A stretch of 64,000 nt of DNA. Origin: Paenibacillus validus NBRC 15382 (GTDB lineage Bacteria; Bacillota; Bacilli; Paenibacillales; NBRC-103111). The notes under the pieces were generated by a model. That model was not told the origin of the DNA and did no database searches. It saw nothing but the letters and a program-made list of their open reading frames with translations. The position numbers were made by a program, and so were the translations under genes. This document shows positions 47,531 through 57,205 of this stretch, piece after piece; the stretch's first letter is position 1; every line of letters begins with the position of its first letter. The DNA lies in NCBI RefSeq assembly GCF_004000985.1, contig NZ_BIMH01000007.1:1-64000 (forward strand), given 5' to 3'.

Positions 47531-48280
47531 TTAGATCAGCTCCATGAGCGGAATGTCCTTGACATCCTTGTTTATAGGTACCGGTTGTCCATGTTGACGA
47601 ACCAGCGTGAAGTATTCGTAAGGTCCGATGACCGATAAGTCGCCCTCCATGACGCCGGGGTAAGCGCGATTAACCGAGTAAACCTGGCTTTGGTGGGCTT
47701 GCAGCGCCTGTCCCTTGATCGCGCGGAATTCACGAATATCGACCTTGCCGGTAATCGGAAATAACCGGTCCGGGCCTTTGTCCGCGCAGTGCTTATAGTA
47801 ATGAGGAATCGACGAATAATAGAACGCCGGGAGCCGGTTCCGTGCAAGCAGCTCCTCCGCCAGCAGCATCGCCTGCTCCGCAGCTTCCGAGATCGCGATA
47901 TGGTCGGGATGTCCCGTAACCCCGTCCGGCGGAAAAGTAACGACAACGTCAGGCTGCTGATCGACAATCGTGTCTTTCAATTTCCCGATCAGTTCCGTGC
48001 GGTCCTGGTCCTTCAAATATCCGTCCGGATACCGGTAAAGAATCAAGCTCGAGACGCCAAGAATATGACAGGCCTGCCTCAGCTCCCCTTCCCGATGGGC
48101 AACCAATTGCTCACGCGTTTGGAAGGAAAACGGGCCGCATCTGCCTTTACAACCCGATGTGGCGCATACCAGAACGAGCTCATGACCCATGCTGGAGCAT
48201 TTGGCCATCGTCCCCCCGCAGGCAAACGATTCATCGTCGGGATGCGCAAAAATAAAGAGCAGTTTCTTTTTGTTTTCCAT
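47531..48280 (-). CDS. Cytosolic PIG-L/LmbE-type deacetylase
   Basis: The 249-residue protein has the metal site AHPDDE (12-17) and the distal HPDH, plus GCKGRCG between them. PIG-L enzymes remove N-acetyl from N-acetylglucosaminyl conjugates (phosphatidylinositol glycans, mycothiol and bacillithiol precursors). No signal peptide, so it acts after import. Start ATG 48280 follows GGAGGTG at 8 nt. Directly downstream of an N-acetylhexosamine kinase gene, it could deacetylate the imported amino sugar. Confidence 0.85.
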   Translation of the reverse strand: MENKKKLLFIFAHPDDESFACGGTMAKCSSMGHELVLVCATSGCKGRCGPFSFQTREQLVAHREGELRQACHILGVSSLILYRYPDGYLKDQDRTELIGKLKDTIVDQQPDVVVTFPPDGVTGHPDHIAISEAAEQAMLLAEELLARNRLPAFYYSSIPHYYKHCADKGPDRLFPITGKVDIREFRAIKGQALQAHQSQVYSVNRAYPGVMEGDLSVIGPYEYFTLVRQHGQPVPINKDVKDIPLMELI

Positions 48281-48305
48281 GCCATTCACCTCCATAAGAT
48301 TGGAG

Positions 48306-49295
48306 CTACGATTCGTGCAGCCCTATTTGGCGTATATGAGCCAGTCCCATGGAAATAACGCCGTAAATCGGTTCTTTCTTGGCGGAATCCCACTGAGCCG
48401 AAGGAAAATCGGAACGGATCCGCCCGCAAATCAGCCCTCGCAAGTACGGCGCGTTTTGCAGTACGCCTCCCTGCAAAATAACGGAAAATTTCTCGTTCTC
48501 CATACTCAAATTGCGGATGACGGCAGACGCTCCCTGGTACAGTTCATCAGCCGCCTCTTCAACTAACAAGCGGCTGGCCTCATCCCCGTCGTTCAAGGCT
48601 TGGCTGACGACTTCCCACAGCTGGGCTACCCGTTCAACCGAATATTCCGGAGAGAAGGTCCAATTGTACAGCTCTTCGGCATTATTCAAGCCGAGATGGG
48701 AGAGGAGCCGTTCCGTTAACCGGGTCGGTCGCCCCCGGCCGTCTTCGGCTTTCATAACCGCCGTGATGGCTTTTTTGCCGATCCAGTAGCCGCTGCCTTC
48801 GTCGCCTACGAGGTGTCCCCAGCCCCCCGCCCGGCAGTTCATCCCTTCCTTATTCACGCCGTACACGATCGATCCGGTGCCGGCGATAACGAGAACGCCG
48901 GGCGCCCCATCGGTTGCTCCCAGCAGAGCGGCGAAGCCGTCATTCTCAATGATTAACCGGTCAACCTGAATGTCCAGCCCGTGAAGAACTTCCACTACCA
49001 ATGCCGTCAGCACAGTCCGATCCTGTTCCGTATCCAGCCCCGCCAAAGCAAATACCGCACAGCCGAGCTTGACGCCGCCGCTTCCGTCCCGCTCCGGCGC
49101 ATAACCCGCGTCTGTCAAAGCCGCCTTCACGGCAAGGGAAACTTCCCGCGCGGCCGCGTCTTGGCCGACGCTTTGATAATTGCTGGAGCCGGCCCGACCT
49201 TCACCGAGCCAACCGCCCCGAACATCCGCAACGACCGCACGGCACTTCGTGCCTCCGCCATCGACGGCCAGCAGAGAGAATGTCCGCGCGCCCAC
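48306..49295 (-). CDS. BadF/BadG-type N-acetylglucosamine kinase
   Basis: The 329-residue ASKHA-fold kinase has the phosphate loop DGGGTKCRAV (12-21), ENDGFAALLGAT with the catalytic acid, VIAGTGSIVYG and GGWGHLVGDEGSGYWIG. This is the eukaryotic-type GlcNAc kinase family. It phosphorylates an amino sugar at O6 in the cytoplasm. GTG 49295 shares its G with the stop TAG of the lyase gene, so the two are translationally coupled; a longer frame inside the lyase gene is rejected. Confidence 0.87.
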   Translation of the reverse strand: MGARTFSLLAVDGGGTKCRAVVADVRGGWLGEGRAGSSNYQSVGQDAAAREVSLAVKAALTDAGYAPERDGSGGVKLGCAVFALAGLDTEQDRTVLTALVVEVLHGLDIQVDRLIIENDGFAALLGATDGAPGVLVIAGTGSIVYGVNKEGMNCRAGGWGHLVGDEGSGYWIGKKAITAVMKAEDGRGRPTRLTERLLSHLGLNNAEELYNWTFSPEYSVERVAQLWEVVSQALNDGDEASRLLVEEAADELYQGASAVIRNLSMENEKFSVILQGGVLQNAPYLRGLICGRIRSDFPSAQWDSAKKEPIYGVISMGLAHIRQIGLHES

Positions 49296-50803
49296 TAAGA
49301 CCGGCTCCAGTCTTGAATGACCGTGTCCAAATGTTGAAGCGCCTGACGGGATCTTTCTTCGGACGCATAATTCCACTCCAAATGGCTGATATGCCGCTCC
49401 CTCCGGTCTGCGATCATGCGCTCCATCTCAAGGGGACTCGGCCCGCCCGGCAGCGAACGGATCGTGACGAAATGAACGGGATCCAGGGCTTGCCTCAGCT
49501 GATCCTCATTCAAAGTAACGCTGCGGCCGATCACGTCTTGCGCAGCTTCATTCACCAGTTCAAGCGTAATGCCGTTAGCCGCCAAGCCCTGCGCAAGCGC
49601 CTTGTTTACGATGCCGCTTACGATATGGTGGGACTTGCGGAAGGACAGCCCGTCCGTTCGCACCAAGGTGTCGGCAAGCTCGGTTACGGTAGCGAAGCTG
49701 CCCTCGGTTCGTTTGCGCAGCACTTCTTTATTGACCTCCATGGTGCCAATTACGGAAGCCAACAGCCGATAGATGTTATCCAGAATCGCCAGCGCTTTCC
49801 AGGCATACGGCTGCAGGTCGTCCTCCGTATCGACAATATCGCCGAAAGGCGTATTATGAATCATCGTCAGTACCGTATTCGCGCTGCCCACGCAGGAGGA
49901 CAGCAGGGATCGCATATGCTCGAGAGAAACCGGATTGCGCTTTTGCGGCATGATCGATGAAATTTGCACATATGGAGCGGATACTTGAAGCACGGCGAAT
50001 TCCTGCGTGCACCAGAGCAGCAGATCCTGCACGACACGGCCCAGATTTATCGCAGCCAGCTGAGCCGCCGTGCAGATCTCGGCCACATAATCGGCTCCTC
50101 CGATCGCGTCATAAGAATTTTCGACCAAGCCGTCAAACCCGAGCAATTCACGCATTCTTTCCCGGGAAATAGCAAAACCGGATGTCGTCAAAGCCGCCGC
50201 GCCCATGGAACTGCGGTTGCAGTTTGCGTAGGCGCGAAACATCCTTTCTACGTCCCGGCTTAAGGAATCGACGACGGCCATGGTGTAATGAGCCATAGTA
50301 GTAGGCTGAGCCTGCTGCGTATGCGTGTAGCCGATCATGATCGTATGGACATGCTCCTCGGCGAAAGCGAGCAGGTTTTCCTTTAAGTACAAGGCGGAGG
50401 ATACCGTAACCAGCAGCTTCTCCCGAAGCGTCATCCTGTAGATGGCGATGCCCATGTCGTTGCGGCTTCTGGCCAGATGCAAATTGCCGGCGATATCCCC
50501 GGCTTTGTCCAGCAGCTCATGTTCGACCTGGAAGAACAGGTCTTCAAATTGTCCCGTGTACGAGCATTGCCTGAGTTTATTCAGATCGATCCCGTGAAGA
50601 GCCTTGGCGATCGCCCCCGCTTCTTCGGGGGATACAAGCTTTTGCTCCGCAAGCATGATGAGATGGGCTTTGTTAATCGCCATCATCGGACCCAGCAGAT
50701 GCCTCTTGGCTTCGTTAAAGGCGGGCTCCAATACGCATTCGGCATAGGTTTTCCCAGGAAACAGATGACCTTCCGACTGGATAATCTGATCTTTGCAGCT
50801 CAT
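49295..50803 (-). CDS. Argininosuccinate-lyase family paralog
   Basis: The 502-residue fumarase/aspartase-superfamily lyase has LHLARSRNDMG, GYTHTQQAQPTTMAHY and the signature SSIMPQKRNP (near residue 285). It is longer than typical ArgH and lies in a catabolic operon without arginine genes. The family cleaves a C-N bond and releases fumarate; relatives also split iminodisuccinates such as EDDS. It may therefore remove a succinyl or similar group from a nitrogen in the operon substrate. ATG behind AGGAATAG. Substrate is not predictable from sequence alone. Confidence 0.85.
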   Translation of the reverse strand: MSCKDQIIQSEGHLFPGKTYAECVLEPAFNEAKRHLLGPMMAINKAHLIMLAEQKLVSPEEAGAIAKALHGIDLNKLRQCSYTGQFEDLFFQVEHELLDKAGDIAGNLHLARSRNDMGIAIYRMTLREKLLVTVSSALYLKENLLAFAEEHVHTIMIGYTHTQQAQPTTMAHYTMAVVDSLSRDVERMFRAYANCNRSSMGAAALTTSGFAISRERMRELLGFDGLVENSYDAIGGADYVAEICTAAQLAAINLGRVVQDLLLWCTQEFAVLQVSAPYVQISSIMPQKRNPVSLEHMRSLLSSCVGSANTVLTMIHNTPFGDIVDTEDDLQPYAWKALAILDNIYRLLASVIGTMEVNKEVLRKRTEGSFATVTELADTLVRTDGLSFRKSHHIVSGIVNKALAQGLAANGITLELVNEAAQDVIGRSVTLNEDQLRQALDPVHFVTIRSLPGGPSPLEMERMIADRRERHISHLEWNYASEERSRQALQHLDTVIQDWSRS

Positions 50804-50831
50804 ACGGCTATTCCTCCCGTTTATTTTCTAC

Positions 50832-51566
50832 TCATTTCAGCCAGTTCCGGATCAGCATGTTCATCTGGCGCGAGGCTTCCTCCACAATGACTTTGCCGGC
50901 CTCCAGCGAAGTTTGCTTGATTCTGCCTGTATAGCCGTCCCAGCCTTGAGGTTTGCCTTCTACAAGCACATAAGGCAGCGGCGATAAAGGAGGACATGAA
51001 TCTAACTCCACGTCGGAATCGGACACTTCGACCAAGCCGGGATGCATCGCTTTGACCGCGGACATTTCATAAGGACCTCCGTGCCCGCGTCCGGCCGTTC
51101 CGTGGAACAATCCCTTCCGCTCCATGAGCCCCGTCTCCACCATCTGCCACCAATTGACCAATAAAAAGCCGGCGTCAGGGTACTGGGCCGTCACGGCTTC
51201 CGCGACGGTTCTGGAAGGCCCCATGTTGGCATCATGAGCGTTAAGCAGCAAAATGCGGCGAATTCCCGAGGAACAGATGCCCTCGGTTAAGTCCGTCAAA
51301 TACTCGATGAATACGGACGGTCGAATGGAAATCGTCCCGGGATAATCACGAGTTTTACCGGGGCAGGCCGTATAGGGTATGGGAGGATAGACCAACGGCT
51401 GCAGGTCCGGATCGATCCTCTCGGCAAAGCCTTGAGCCAGCAGGACATCCGTTCCCAGCGGGGAATGCGGCCCGTGATACTCAATCGACCCTAAAGGCAC
51501 AACGGCAAATCGTGCCTGTGCCATAAGCTTCCCGGCATCTCTTCCGTGGATCGTCATTACATTCAT
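50832..51566 (-). CDS. Creatininase family amidohydrolase
   Basis: The 244-residue protein has E29, H31 and D40 in GSIEYHGPHSPLGTD, with the same spacing as the metal ligands of creatininase. NAHDAN and GHGGPYEMSAV form the rest of the site. Family members open cyclic or linear amides (creatinine, FAPy-type intermediates, mycofactocin precursor). No signal peptide. It lies 28 nt before the lyase gene. Likely it hydrolyses an amide in the imported compound. Confidence 0.85.
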   Translation of the reverse strand: MNVMTIHGRDAGKLMAQARFAVVPLGSIEYHGPHSPLGTDVLLAQGFAERIDPDLQPLVYPPIPYTACPGKTRDYPGTISIRPSVFIEYLTDLTEGICSSGIRRILLLNAHDANMGPSRTVAEAVTAQYPDAGFLLVNWWQMVETGLMERKGLFHGTAGRGHGGPYEMSAVKAMHPGLVEVSDSDVELDSCPPLSPLPYVLVEGKPQGWDGYTGRIKQTSLEAGKVIVEEASRQMNMLIRNWLK

Positions 51567-51640
51567 GGATTCCTGTTGCCTCGCTTCACCTGAAATTTTC
51601 GAATGCCGGAGGACCCGGGAAGGTCCTCCGGTTCGCGCCT

Positions 51641-54175
51641 TTACTGATGCTGGGAGATCATGTTAACGAACAACCGGATCGAGCCTGGAACAAGACTCGG
51701 AATTTCGCGATACCAGACCAAAGAGCTGTACGTATAGATGCCCTTGCCGTATGGAGCCGTCAGGAACGTGCCGGTAAACTCCTTCTCTCCAGGATCGCCG
51801 TTGGAAATTAAAGCCGTGTACTCCTTACCCCATTCCGCCGGGTTATAAGCGGAACGATCCTGAATCCAGTTATTCCAGTCGGCATCCGTAATTTTGTTCG
51901 GATAGTTGAACATCGGATGATCCGGCGCCAGCAGGGTCACTCTGGAATTTTCGTCCGTAACGCGCCATTTAATCAACGGTTCTCCGATTTTAATCGGATA
52001 CGGAGCCAAGCCCGGCGACCACTTGTCTTCCGGCTTATGGTACTGTACGACGAGATTTCCGCCGTTCTCCACGTAGCTTAAGAGCCGCTGATTGCTTGGA
52101 ATCAATTCCGGCCGGAAAGCATAGGCGCGAATGCCCAGAACGATGGTGTCATAGGAAGACAAATCGCCGAACTGGATGTCCTTCTCCTCCAGCTTCGTTA
52201 CGTCGACTCCGACCTGCTGCAGGTATTGGTCAATGTTGTCGAACCCGCTGGATACGTAGCCGACCTTCAAGCCTTTCGGCACTTCCAGATCGAAGGCCTC
52301 CACCTTCACCTCCGCAGGCTGCAGCATATAGGTTTTGCCGATATGAGCGTATTGAATCACCTGTGCGCCTCTCGAGGTTTGGCTGCTGCCGCTCGTAGCC
52401 ACGGCTTGAATCGTGTAGCTGCCGTTCGCCACTTGCGCAGCAGGGACGACCGAGAAGCCTGCGGACTTCACTTCCCCTTTGGCCGCGAAGCTCAGTTCCT
52501 GCGCCGCATCCGTCTTCCAGCCTTCCGGCAGCTTCAGCGAAATGGATGCCTTGGCTGCGCCCGGGTTGTAGTTGCGCACGGTCACTTTCACAGGAATCGG
52601 CTCATCGGTCTTCAATGTATTCAAGATCGCCGCGCTTGGGCTGAGTGACATGGAGAACGGAGGAAGCACGGCGACCGCATTGGGCGGCACAACCTGAACC
52701 TTGTTCTTCACTCCATTCACTTCGTATTCGACATCGCTGGTAATAATCGGTTTGTCATAAGGCTTAAATTCCGCCGCGTCCTCCGGCACGTTTACTTCAA
52801 AAACCGTTGAAGCCGTCTGGTTATAAGCGAGAAGCCCGACAACGTTGCTGCCCGCCGCCTTGGCCGTCCATCCTTCCGGAACGTTCAGCTTCAGCGTAAC
52901 GTTCTTCAGCAGCACCTTCCCGCCGTTATAGGCGGTTACCGTTATTTTCATCGTTTGGCCCGGCACGAGCTCACCGGTCTCCGGCTTCACCTTGGCCACC
53001 AAAGATGCAGCTTCCATGCTTGCTTTGTTCAACTGTTCTTCCTTCACGTGCAGACGGTAAGTCAGATCATATTTCGTCGCCTGATCCAAAGCGGATTTCG
53101 CTACATCCGTCAAAGCGTTCTGAACGCCGGCTTTCATGGCCTCCACTTTCCCGGCAACTTCGGAAAACGCGGGATAAGCGGCAATCACCTGATCGGCATC
53201 GGTTTGCAGCCTGCGCAAATCCTTGACAACTTGAGCATCCTTTCCTTTCGCTTCCAGCTCTTTGGCCAAATCTTCAAACGTAAAAGCGATCCCTTCGAAG
53301 AAGTCCTTTTCCTTCTCCTTACCGGGTACGGTGGATTGCAATAACGTATAATAGCTGTTGATCGGACCTTCATCCACATGGCGGCCCATGCCCTGGCTCT
53401 TATGCATGAAGCGGGATTCTTCCCCGAGCTGCGTGTAGGAGGCGCCGTAAATTTCATCGTAATCTCCCACGGGAACGGCTACGCTGTATGTCTTGTCGTT
53501 TGCCGGCACGTACAGTTTTTTAATTTGCCAAGGCTGCAGCCCGTTCTGCAAATGTTCAGGGAACACTTTCGGGTCTGCGGCATCTTGATAAGCTCTCACC
53601 GTGATCACATTAATAGCCCGGTGGTGCCCGTGGGTCGAATCTTCGTTCAGAAAGGCAGGCACGACCACGTCGGGACGCAGCTCGCGAATTTGCCTGATCA
53701 GCCGTTCGTAGACAACCGAATCTCCCCATTTCAGCAAAGTTTCATCCGGGCTTTTGGAGAAACCGAAATCATAGATCGGGTCGTTGATGGTTTCACTCAG
53801 CATACGGAGCGAGACATTCGTAATTTTGGAGGCTTCCTGCAATTCACGGGTCCGTATGATGCCGAGAGCGTTGCCCAGCTCGCTGCCGATTTCGTTCTGT
53901 CCGCCCTCGCCGCGATTCGCGATGATACTGTAAGTGTTCACCCCTTTGCCCAAAGAAAGGTAAGCCAGCGTCGCGCTGTGCTCATCGTCCGGGTGGGCGC
54001 CTGTGTTCATGGCGGAAGCGACGGTCGTTAACGGCTTGATCGACTTCCACAGATCCACGACTCCACGATCCGCATTCGCCGGCGCGGGTGCCATCGACAG
54101 AACTAGTGTGCCTGCCACGGCAAGACCGGTAACGGCGGATACATATTTCTTCGTAACGCGTGCACGTAGACTCAT
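51641..54175 (-). CDS. Secreted multidomain PIG-L deacetylase with NEW3-like and ThuA-like domains
   Basis: The 844-residue protein has a signal peptide (cleavage near ANA-D, residue 35). A PIG-L domain (about 50-260) with NTGAHPDDEHSATLAYLSLG and EDSTHGHHRAI comes first. A helical linker, then two beta-sandwich NEW3-like modules (about 395-480 and 525-610; PEGWTAKAAG and PEGWKTDAAQ) follow, and a C-terminal ThuA/GATase-like domain (about 640-844; VGYVSSGFDNIDQYL, VLGIRAYAFR, NGGNLVVQYH). No wall anchor is seen. It probably deacetylates an extracellular amino-sugar glycan or conjugate before import. 74 nt upstream of the creatininase gene. Confidence 0.85.
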   Translation of the reverse strand: MSLRARVTKKYVSAVTGLAVAGTLVLSMAPAPANADRGVVDLWKSIKPLTTVASAMNTGAHPDDEHSATLAYLSLGKGVNTYSIIANRGEGGQNEIGSELGNALGIIRTRELQEASKITNVSLRMLSETINDPIYDFGFSKSPDETLLKWGDSVVYERLIRQIRELRPDVVVPAFLNEDSTHGHHRAINVITVRAYQDAADPKVFPEHLQNGLQPWQIKKLYVPANDKTYSVAVPVGDYDEIYGASYTQLGEESRFMHKSQGMGRHVDEGPINSYYTLLQSTVPGKEKEKDFFEGIAFTFEDLAKELEAKGKDAQVVKDLRRLQTDADQVIAAYPAFSEVAGKVEAMKAGVQNALTDVAKSALDQATKYDLTYRLHVKEEQLNKASMEAASLVAKVKPETGELVPGQTMKITVTAYNGGKVLLKNVTLKLNVPEGWTAKAAGSNVVGLLAYNQTASTVFEVNVPEDAAEFKPYDKPIITSDVEYEVNGVKNKVQVVPPNAVAVLPPFSMSLSPSAAILNTLKTDEPIPVKVTVRNYNPGAAKASISLKLPEGWKTDAAQELSFAAKGEVKSAGFSVVPAAQVANGSYTIQAVATSGSSQTSRGAQVIQYAHIGKTYMLQPAEVKVEAFDLEVPKGLKVGYVSSGFDNIDQYLQQVGVDVTKLEEKDIQFGDLSSYDTIVLGIRAYAFRPELIPSNQRLLSYVENGGNLVVQYHKPEDKWSPGLAPYPIKIGEPLIKWRVTDENSRVTLLAPDHPMFNYPNKITDADWNNWIQDRSAYNPAEWGKEYTALISNGDPGEKEFTGTFLTAPYGKGIYTYSSLVWYREIPSLVPGSIRLFVNMISQHQ

Positions 54176-54318
54176 CCTGTTCCTCCTTATATCCCTTCCT
54201 AATTAAGCGGAAACGGCCGTTTCCCGCCCTATATCACAACGCGGCATTCGAACCCTAGGAATTCACCGCGAGATGATCGAACGAATGGTTGGCGAACAAG
54301 GGTGCCTCCGGGAGCCCC

Positions 54319-56049
54319 TTAGATGGCGGTCCCGGCATTGCCTCCGGTCATTTTCCGGGTGACGAACAGAACGATAACGATCAGTACAATTTGCAGCACC
54401 CCATAGGCGCATGCGGTACCAAAGTCAAAGGCGTACATACGCTGGAAAATCTCTACCGAAATCGGCGACGTTCTGCTCGTAAACAGAAGGATCGAAGAAA
54501 CGAACTCCCCGATGCCCTGCACGAAAGCGAGCAGCGTTCCCGCGAGAATACCGCTTAAAGCCATCGGAAACACAACGCGCCGAAAGCTGTACCACCACGT
54601 AGCGCCCAAATTCCGGGCGGCTTCCTCTACCGAACTGTCCATCTGCATCAGCGTCGCCGAGGTAGAGCGGAAGACCAGCGGCAAATGCCGGACGAAATAA
54701 GCCATCGGCAAAATCCAGAACGTCCCGATCAGCACCTGATTGAAGGAGAAAACGGACGGTTCGCTGAACGCGGAAATCAGATTGACCGCTACGACCGTAC
54801 CGGGCAGCGCCCAAGGCAGCATGATCAGCAGGTCGAGCAGAAATTTACCTTTAAATTTCAGACGAACCATCGCATACGCAGCCGCTACGCCGAACAGGAC
54901 GTTGCCGAGGGTGGCAATCGCGCTCATCTCGAACGAATTCGCTATCGGTCTCCACGTTTTACTGTCGGTAAACAGCTCTACATAGTGTCTGGTCGTATAT
55001 TCCGGCGGCAGGATTTGGTACGTCCACGTCCCGTCCACGGAAAAGGAAATAAGCACGAGCACGAGAATGGGCAGCAGCAGGATCGTCACGCCGAGCGTCG
55101 ACAGCGCCATAGCGGTATACTTGCCTAGCGCGCTCTTGACTTCGGTCCGGTGAATGCTGACCCCCTTGCTCGCATTCTGGTAGCTGCGAAGCCCTTGATA
55201 CCAGCGCATCAGCAGCAGGAAGAGGATCGATACGATCGATAGGATCGTGGATTGCGTCGCCGCCATATCCAGAGAGCCGTTCGTCCGCGACAAATAAATT
55301 TGCATGGTCATCGTACGGTCGATGCCGAAAATAAGCGGAGCCGTATACGAAGCCATCGAGATCATGAATACCAGCAAGGAGGAGGCAACCATCGCCGGCG
55401 TCAGCATCGGCAGGATGACGCGTCTCCATACGTACAAGCGTCCTGCGCCTAACGAGGCGGCCGCTTCCTCCAGAGAAGGGTCCAGACCTTTAATCGCCGT
55501 GGAGGCGGTCATGTAGAAATACGTGTACATCGTGAACGTATGAACCATAATAACGCCCCAGAAACCTTTTAACGAAAAAGGAACCTGCTCCAGATCGAAC
55601 CACAGCTTCAATGTGCGGGGAATAATTCCGCTTTCGCTGTATAAAAAGGTAAACGACAGCACCCCGATTAAAGGAGGCAGCGCCATCGGCACCATAGCCA
55701 GCACCGTTAACATTTTGCGGCCCGGAAATTCGTACCGCTCCAGCAGAAAAGCCATCGTGACGCCGACGATCGCACAGGTGATGACGCTAATCACGGAAAT
55801 GTAAACGGAGGTCCAAAGCGCCTCCAGGTTCGCGGAATGCTTCAGGCTGAAAAACTTGGCGTAATTTTGCATCGAGAATTGCCCTTGAATCCTAAAGCTG
55901 TCGACAAACGTTTGAAAAAACGGAAACACCACATAAGCAAGCAGCACCAGGAACAAGGGGGCGACAAGCACATAAATGAAATAACGGGACGAAGTGAGCA
56001 GCGTCCAGCGGTTGACGGGCGGGGCTGCCGGCTCCAACGGCGTCTTCAT
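54319..56049 (-). CDS. ABC importer permease with two fused channel domains (FbpB type)
   Basis: The 576-residue protein has twelve helices and two EAA loops (LEEAAASLGAGRLYVW and VEEAARNLGATWWYS), so one chain makes the whole channel, as in iron(III), thiamine and 2-aminoethylphosphonate importers. ATG overlaps the ATPase stop region (3 nt gap). Substrate class cannot be read from the permease. 143 nt follow before the deacetylase gene. Confidence 0.9.
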   Translation of the reverse strand: MKTPLEPAAPPVNRWTLLTSSRYFIYVLVAPLFLVLLAYVVFPFFQTFVDSFRIQGQFSMQNYAKFFSLKHSANLEALWTSVYISVISVITCAIVGVTMAFLLERYEFPGRKMLTVLAMVPMALPPLIGVLSFTFLYSESGIIPRTLKLWFDLEQVPFSLKGFWGVIMVHTFTMYTYFYMTASTAIKGLDPSLEEAAASLGAGRLYVWRRVILPMLTPAMVASSLLVFMISMASYTAPLIFGIDRTMTMQIYLSRTNGSLDMAATQSTILSIVSILFLLLMRWYQGLRSYQNASKGVSIHRTEVKSALGKYTAMALSTLGVTILLLPILVLVLISFSVDGTWTYQILPPEYTTRHYVELFTDSKTWRPIANSFEMSAIATLGNVLFGVAAAYAMVRLKFKGKFLLDLLIMLPWALPGTVVAVNLISAFSEPSVFSFNQVLIGTFWILPMAYFVRHLPLVFRSTSATLMQMDSSVEEAARNLGATWWYSFRRVVFPMALSGILAGTLLAFVQGIGEFVSSILLFTSRTSPISVEIFQRMYAFDFGTACAYGVLQIVLIVIVLFVTRKMTGGNAGTAI

Positions 56050-56052
56050 CAG

Positions 56053-57147
56053 TCACTCCCTCCCGTCATTTAAGAAATAGACGCTCTCTTTCGGGATGAT
56101 CAAGAAAACCCGGTCGCCGCTTGCCTTCAGATTGTGTCCTTGACCCAGGAACATCGCCTTCAACGGGCCGAAGCCGGTTTCCGTTATATAATTCATACTG
56201 ACTCCGGTAAACTCGGAGATCACCACATCGCCTTGAACCGTATTCGTCTCATCCGCGGAACCGGCATCCGCTTCGCGAATTCGTTCCGGGCGGACGGAAA
56301 CGGTAATCCGGGAGCCCGGTCGGATGACGTTCCCGGAGGATGCGTTCCGGCAGTAACCCCGGATGACCGTATCCGGAGTCAAGCGCACGTAGGCTTCTCC
56401 GTCCTCCACCCGTTCCACCGTTCCCTCCCATAGATTGGTCTCGCCGATAAACGAAGCGACAAACCGGTTGACGGGCTTGTTATATATGTCTTGAGGGCTT
56501 CCAATCTGCTGCACGACTCCGCCTTGCATGACCATAATGCGGTCCGACATGGACATCGCTTCGGATTGGTCGTGCGTGACGTATATCGTCGTGATGCCGA
56601 GCTCTAGCTGAAGCCTCTTGATTTCGAGTCTGGTTTCTTCCCTTAGCTTGGCGTCCAAATTGGACAAGGGTTCATCAAGCAGCAAGATTTGCGGCTCGAT
56701 GACTAATGCGCGCGCTAAAGCGACACGCTGCTGCTGGCCCCCCGACAGCTGATCGATTCGGCGGCTGCCGTATCCTTCAAGATGAACCAATCTTTGAGCT
56801 TGTTCCACTTTTTCCTTAATTTCGGCTTTCGATTTTTTGCGGACTTGCAGACCGAAGGCAATATTCTCAAACACCGTCAAATGGGGGAATAGCGCGTAGT
56901 TTTGAAACACCATACCGGTATTGCGTTTGTGGGGAGGCAGCCCCGTGACCTCGCGGTTGCCGAACAAAATTCGGCCCGAGCTGGGGATGTAGAAGCCCGC
57001 GATCATACGCAGCGTCGTCGTTTTGCCGCAGCCGCTCGGTCCCAGAAACGTGAAAAATTCCCCCGGCTTAATTTGGATATGGACGTCGTCCACGCCCTTG
57101 ACCGTGCCGAACAGCTTGCCTACATGCTCCAAAGTCACATCAATCAA
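56053..57147 (-). CDS. ABC importer ATPase (FbpC/PotA type)
   Basis: The 364-residue protein has Walker A GPSGCGKTT (36-44), signature [15 protein letters not shown], Walker B LLLDEPLSNLD, switch TIYVTHDQ and a C-terminal TOBE/OB regulatory domain (about 285-364). Start TTG 57147 follows GGGGGG at 8 nt and begins exactly at the domain; a longer frame reaches back into the binding-protein gene. Confidence 0.9.
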   Translation of the reverse strand: MIDVTLEHVGKLFGTVKGVDDVHIQIKPGEFFTFLGPSGCGKTTTLRMIAGFYIPSSGRILFGNREVTGLPPHKRNTGMVFQNYALFPHLTVFENIAFGLQVRKKSKAEIKEKVEQAQRLVHLEGYGSRRIDQLSGGQQQRVALARALVIEPQILLLDEPLSNLDAKLREETRLEIKRLQLELGITTIYVTHDQSEAMSMSDRIMVMQGGVVQQIGSPQDIYNKPVNRFVASFIGETNLWEGTVERVEDGEAYVRLTPDTVIRGYCRNASSGNVIRPGSRITVSVRPERIREADAGSADETNTVQGDVVISEFTGVSMNYITETGFGPLKAMFLGQGHNLKASGDRVFLIIPKESVYFLNDGRE

Positions 57148-57205
57148 AACGTTAACCCCCCGGCTGGAATGTTGGGGCGGAGCTTTCACTCCGCCCGCAT
57201 GCCCT

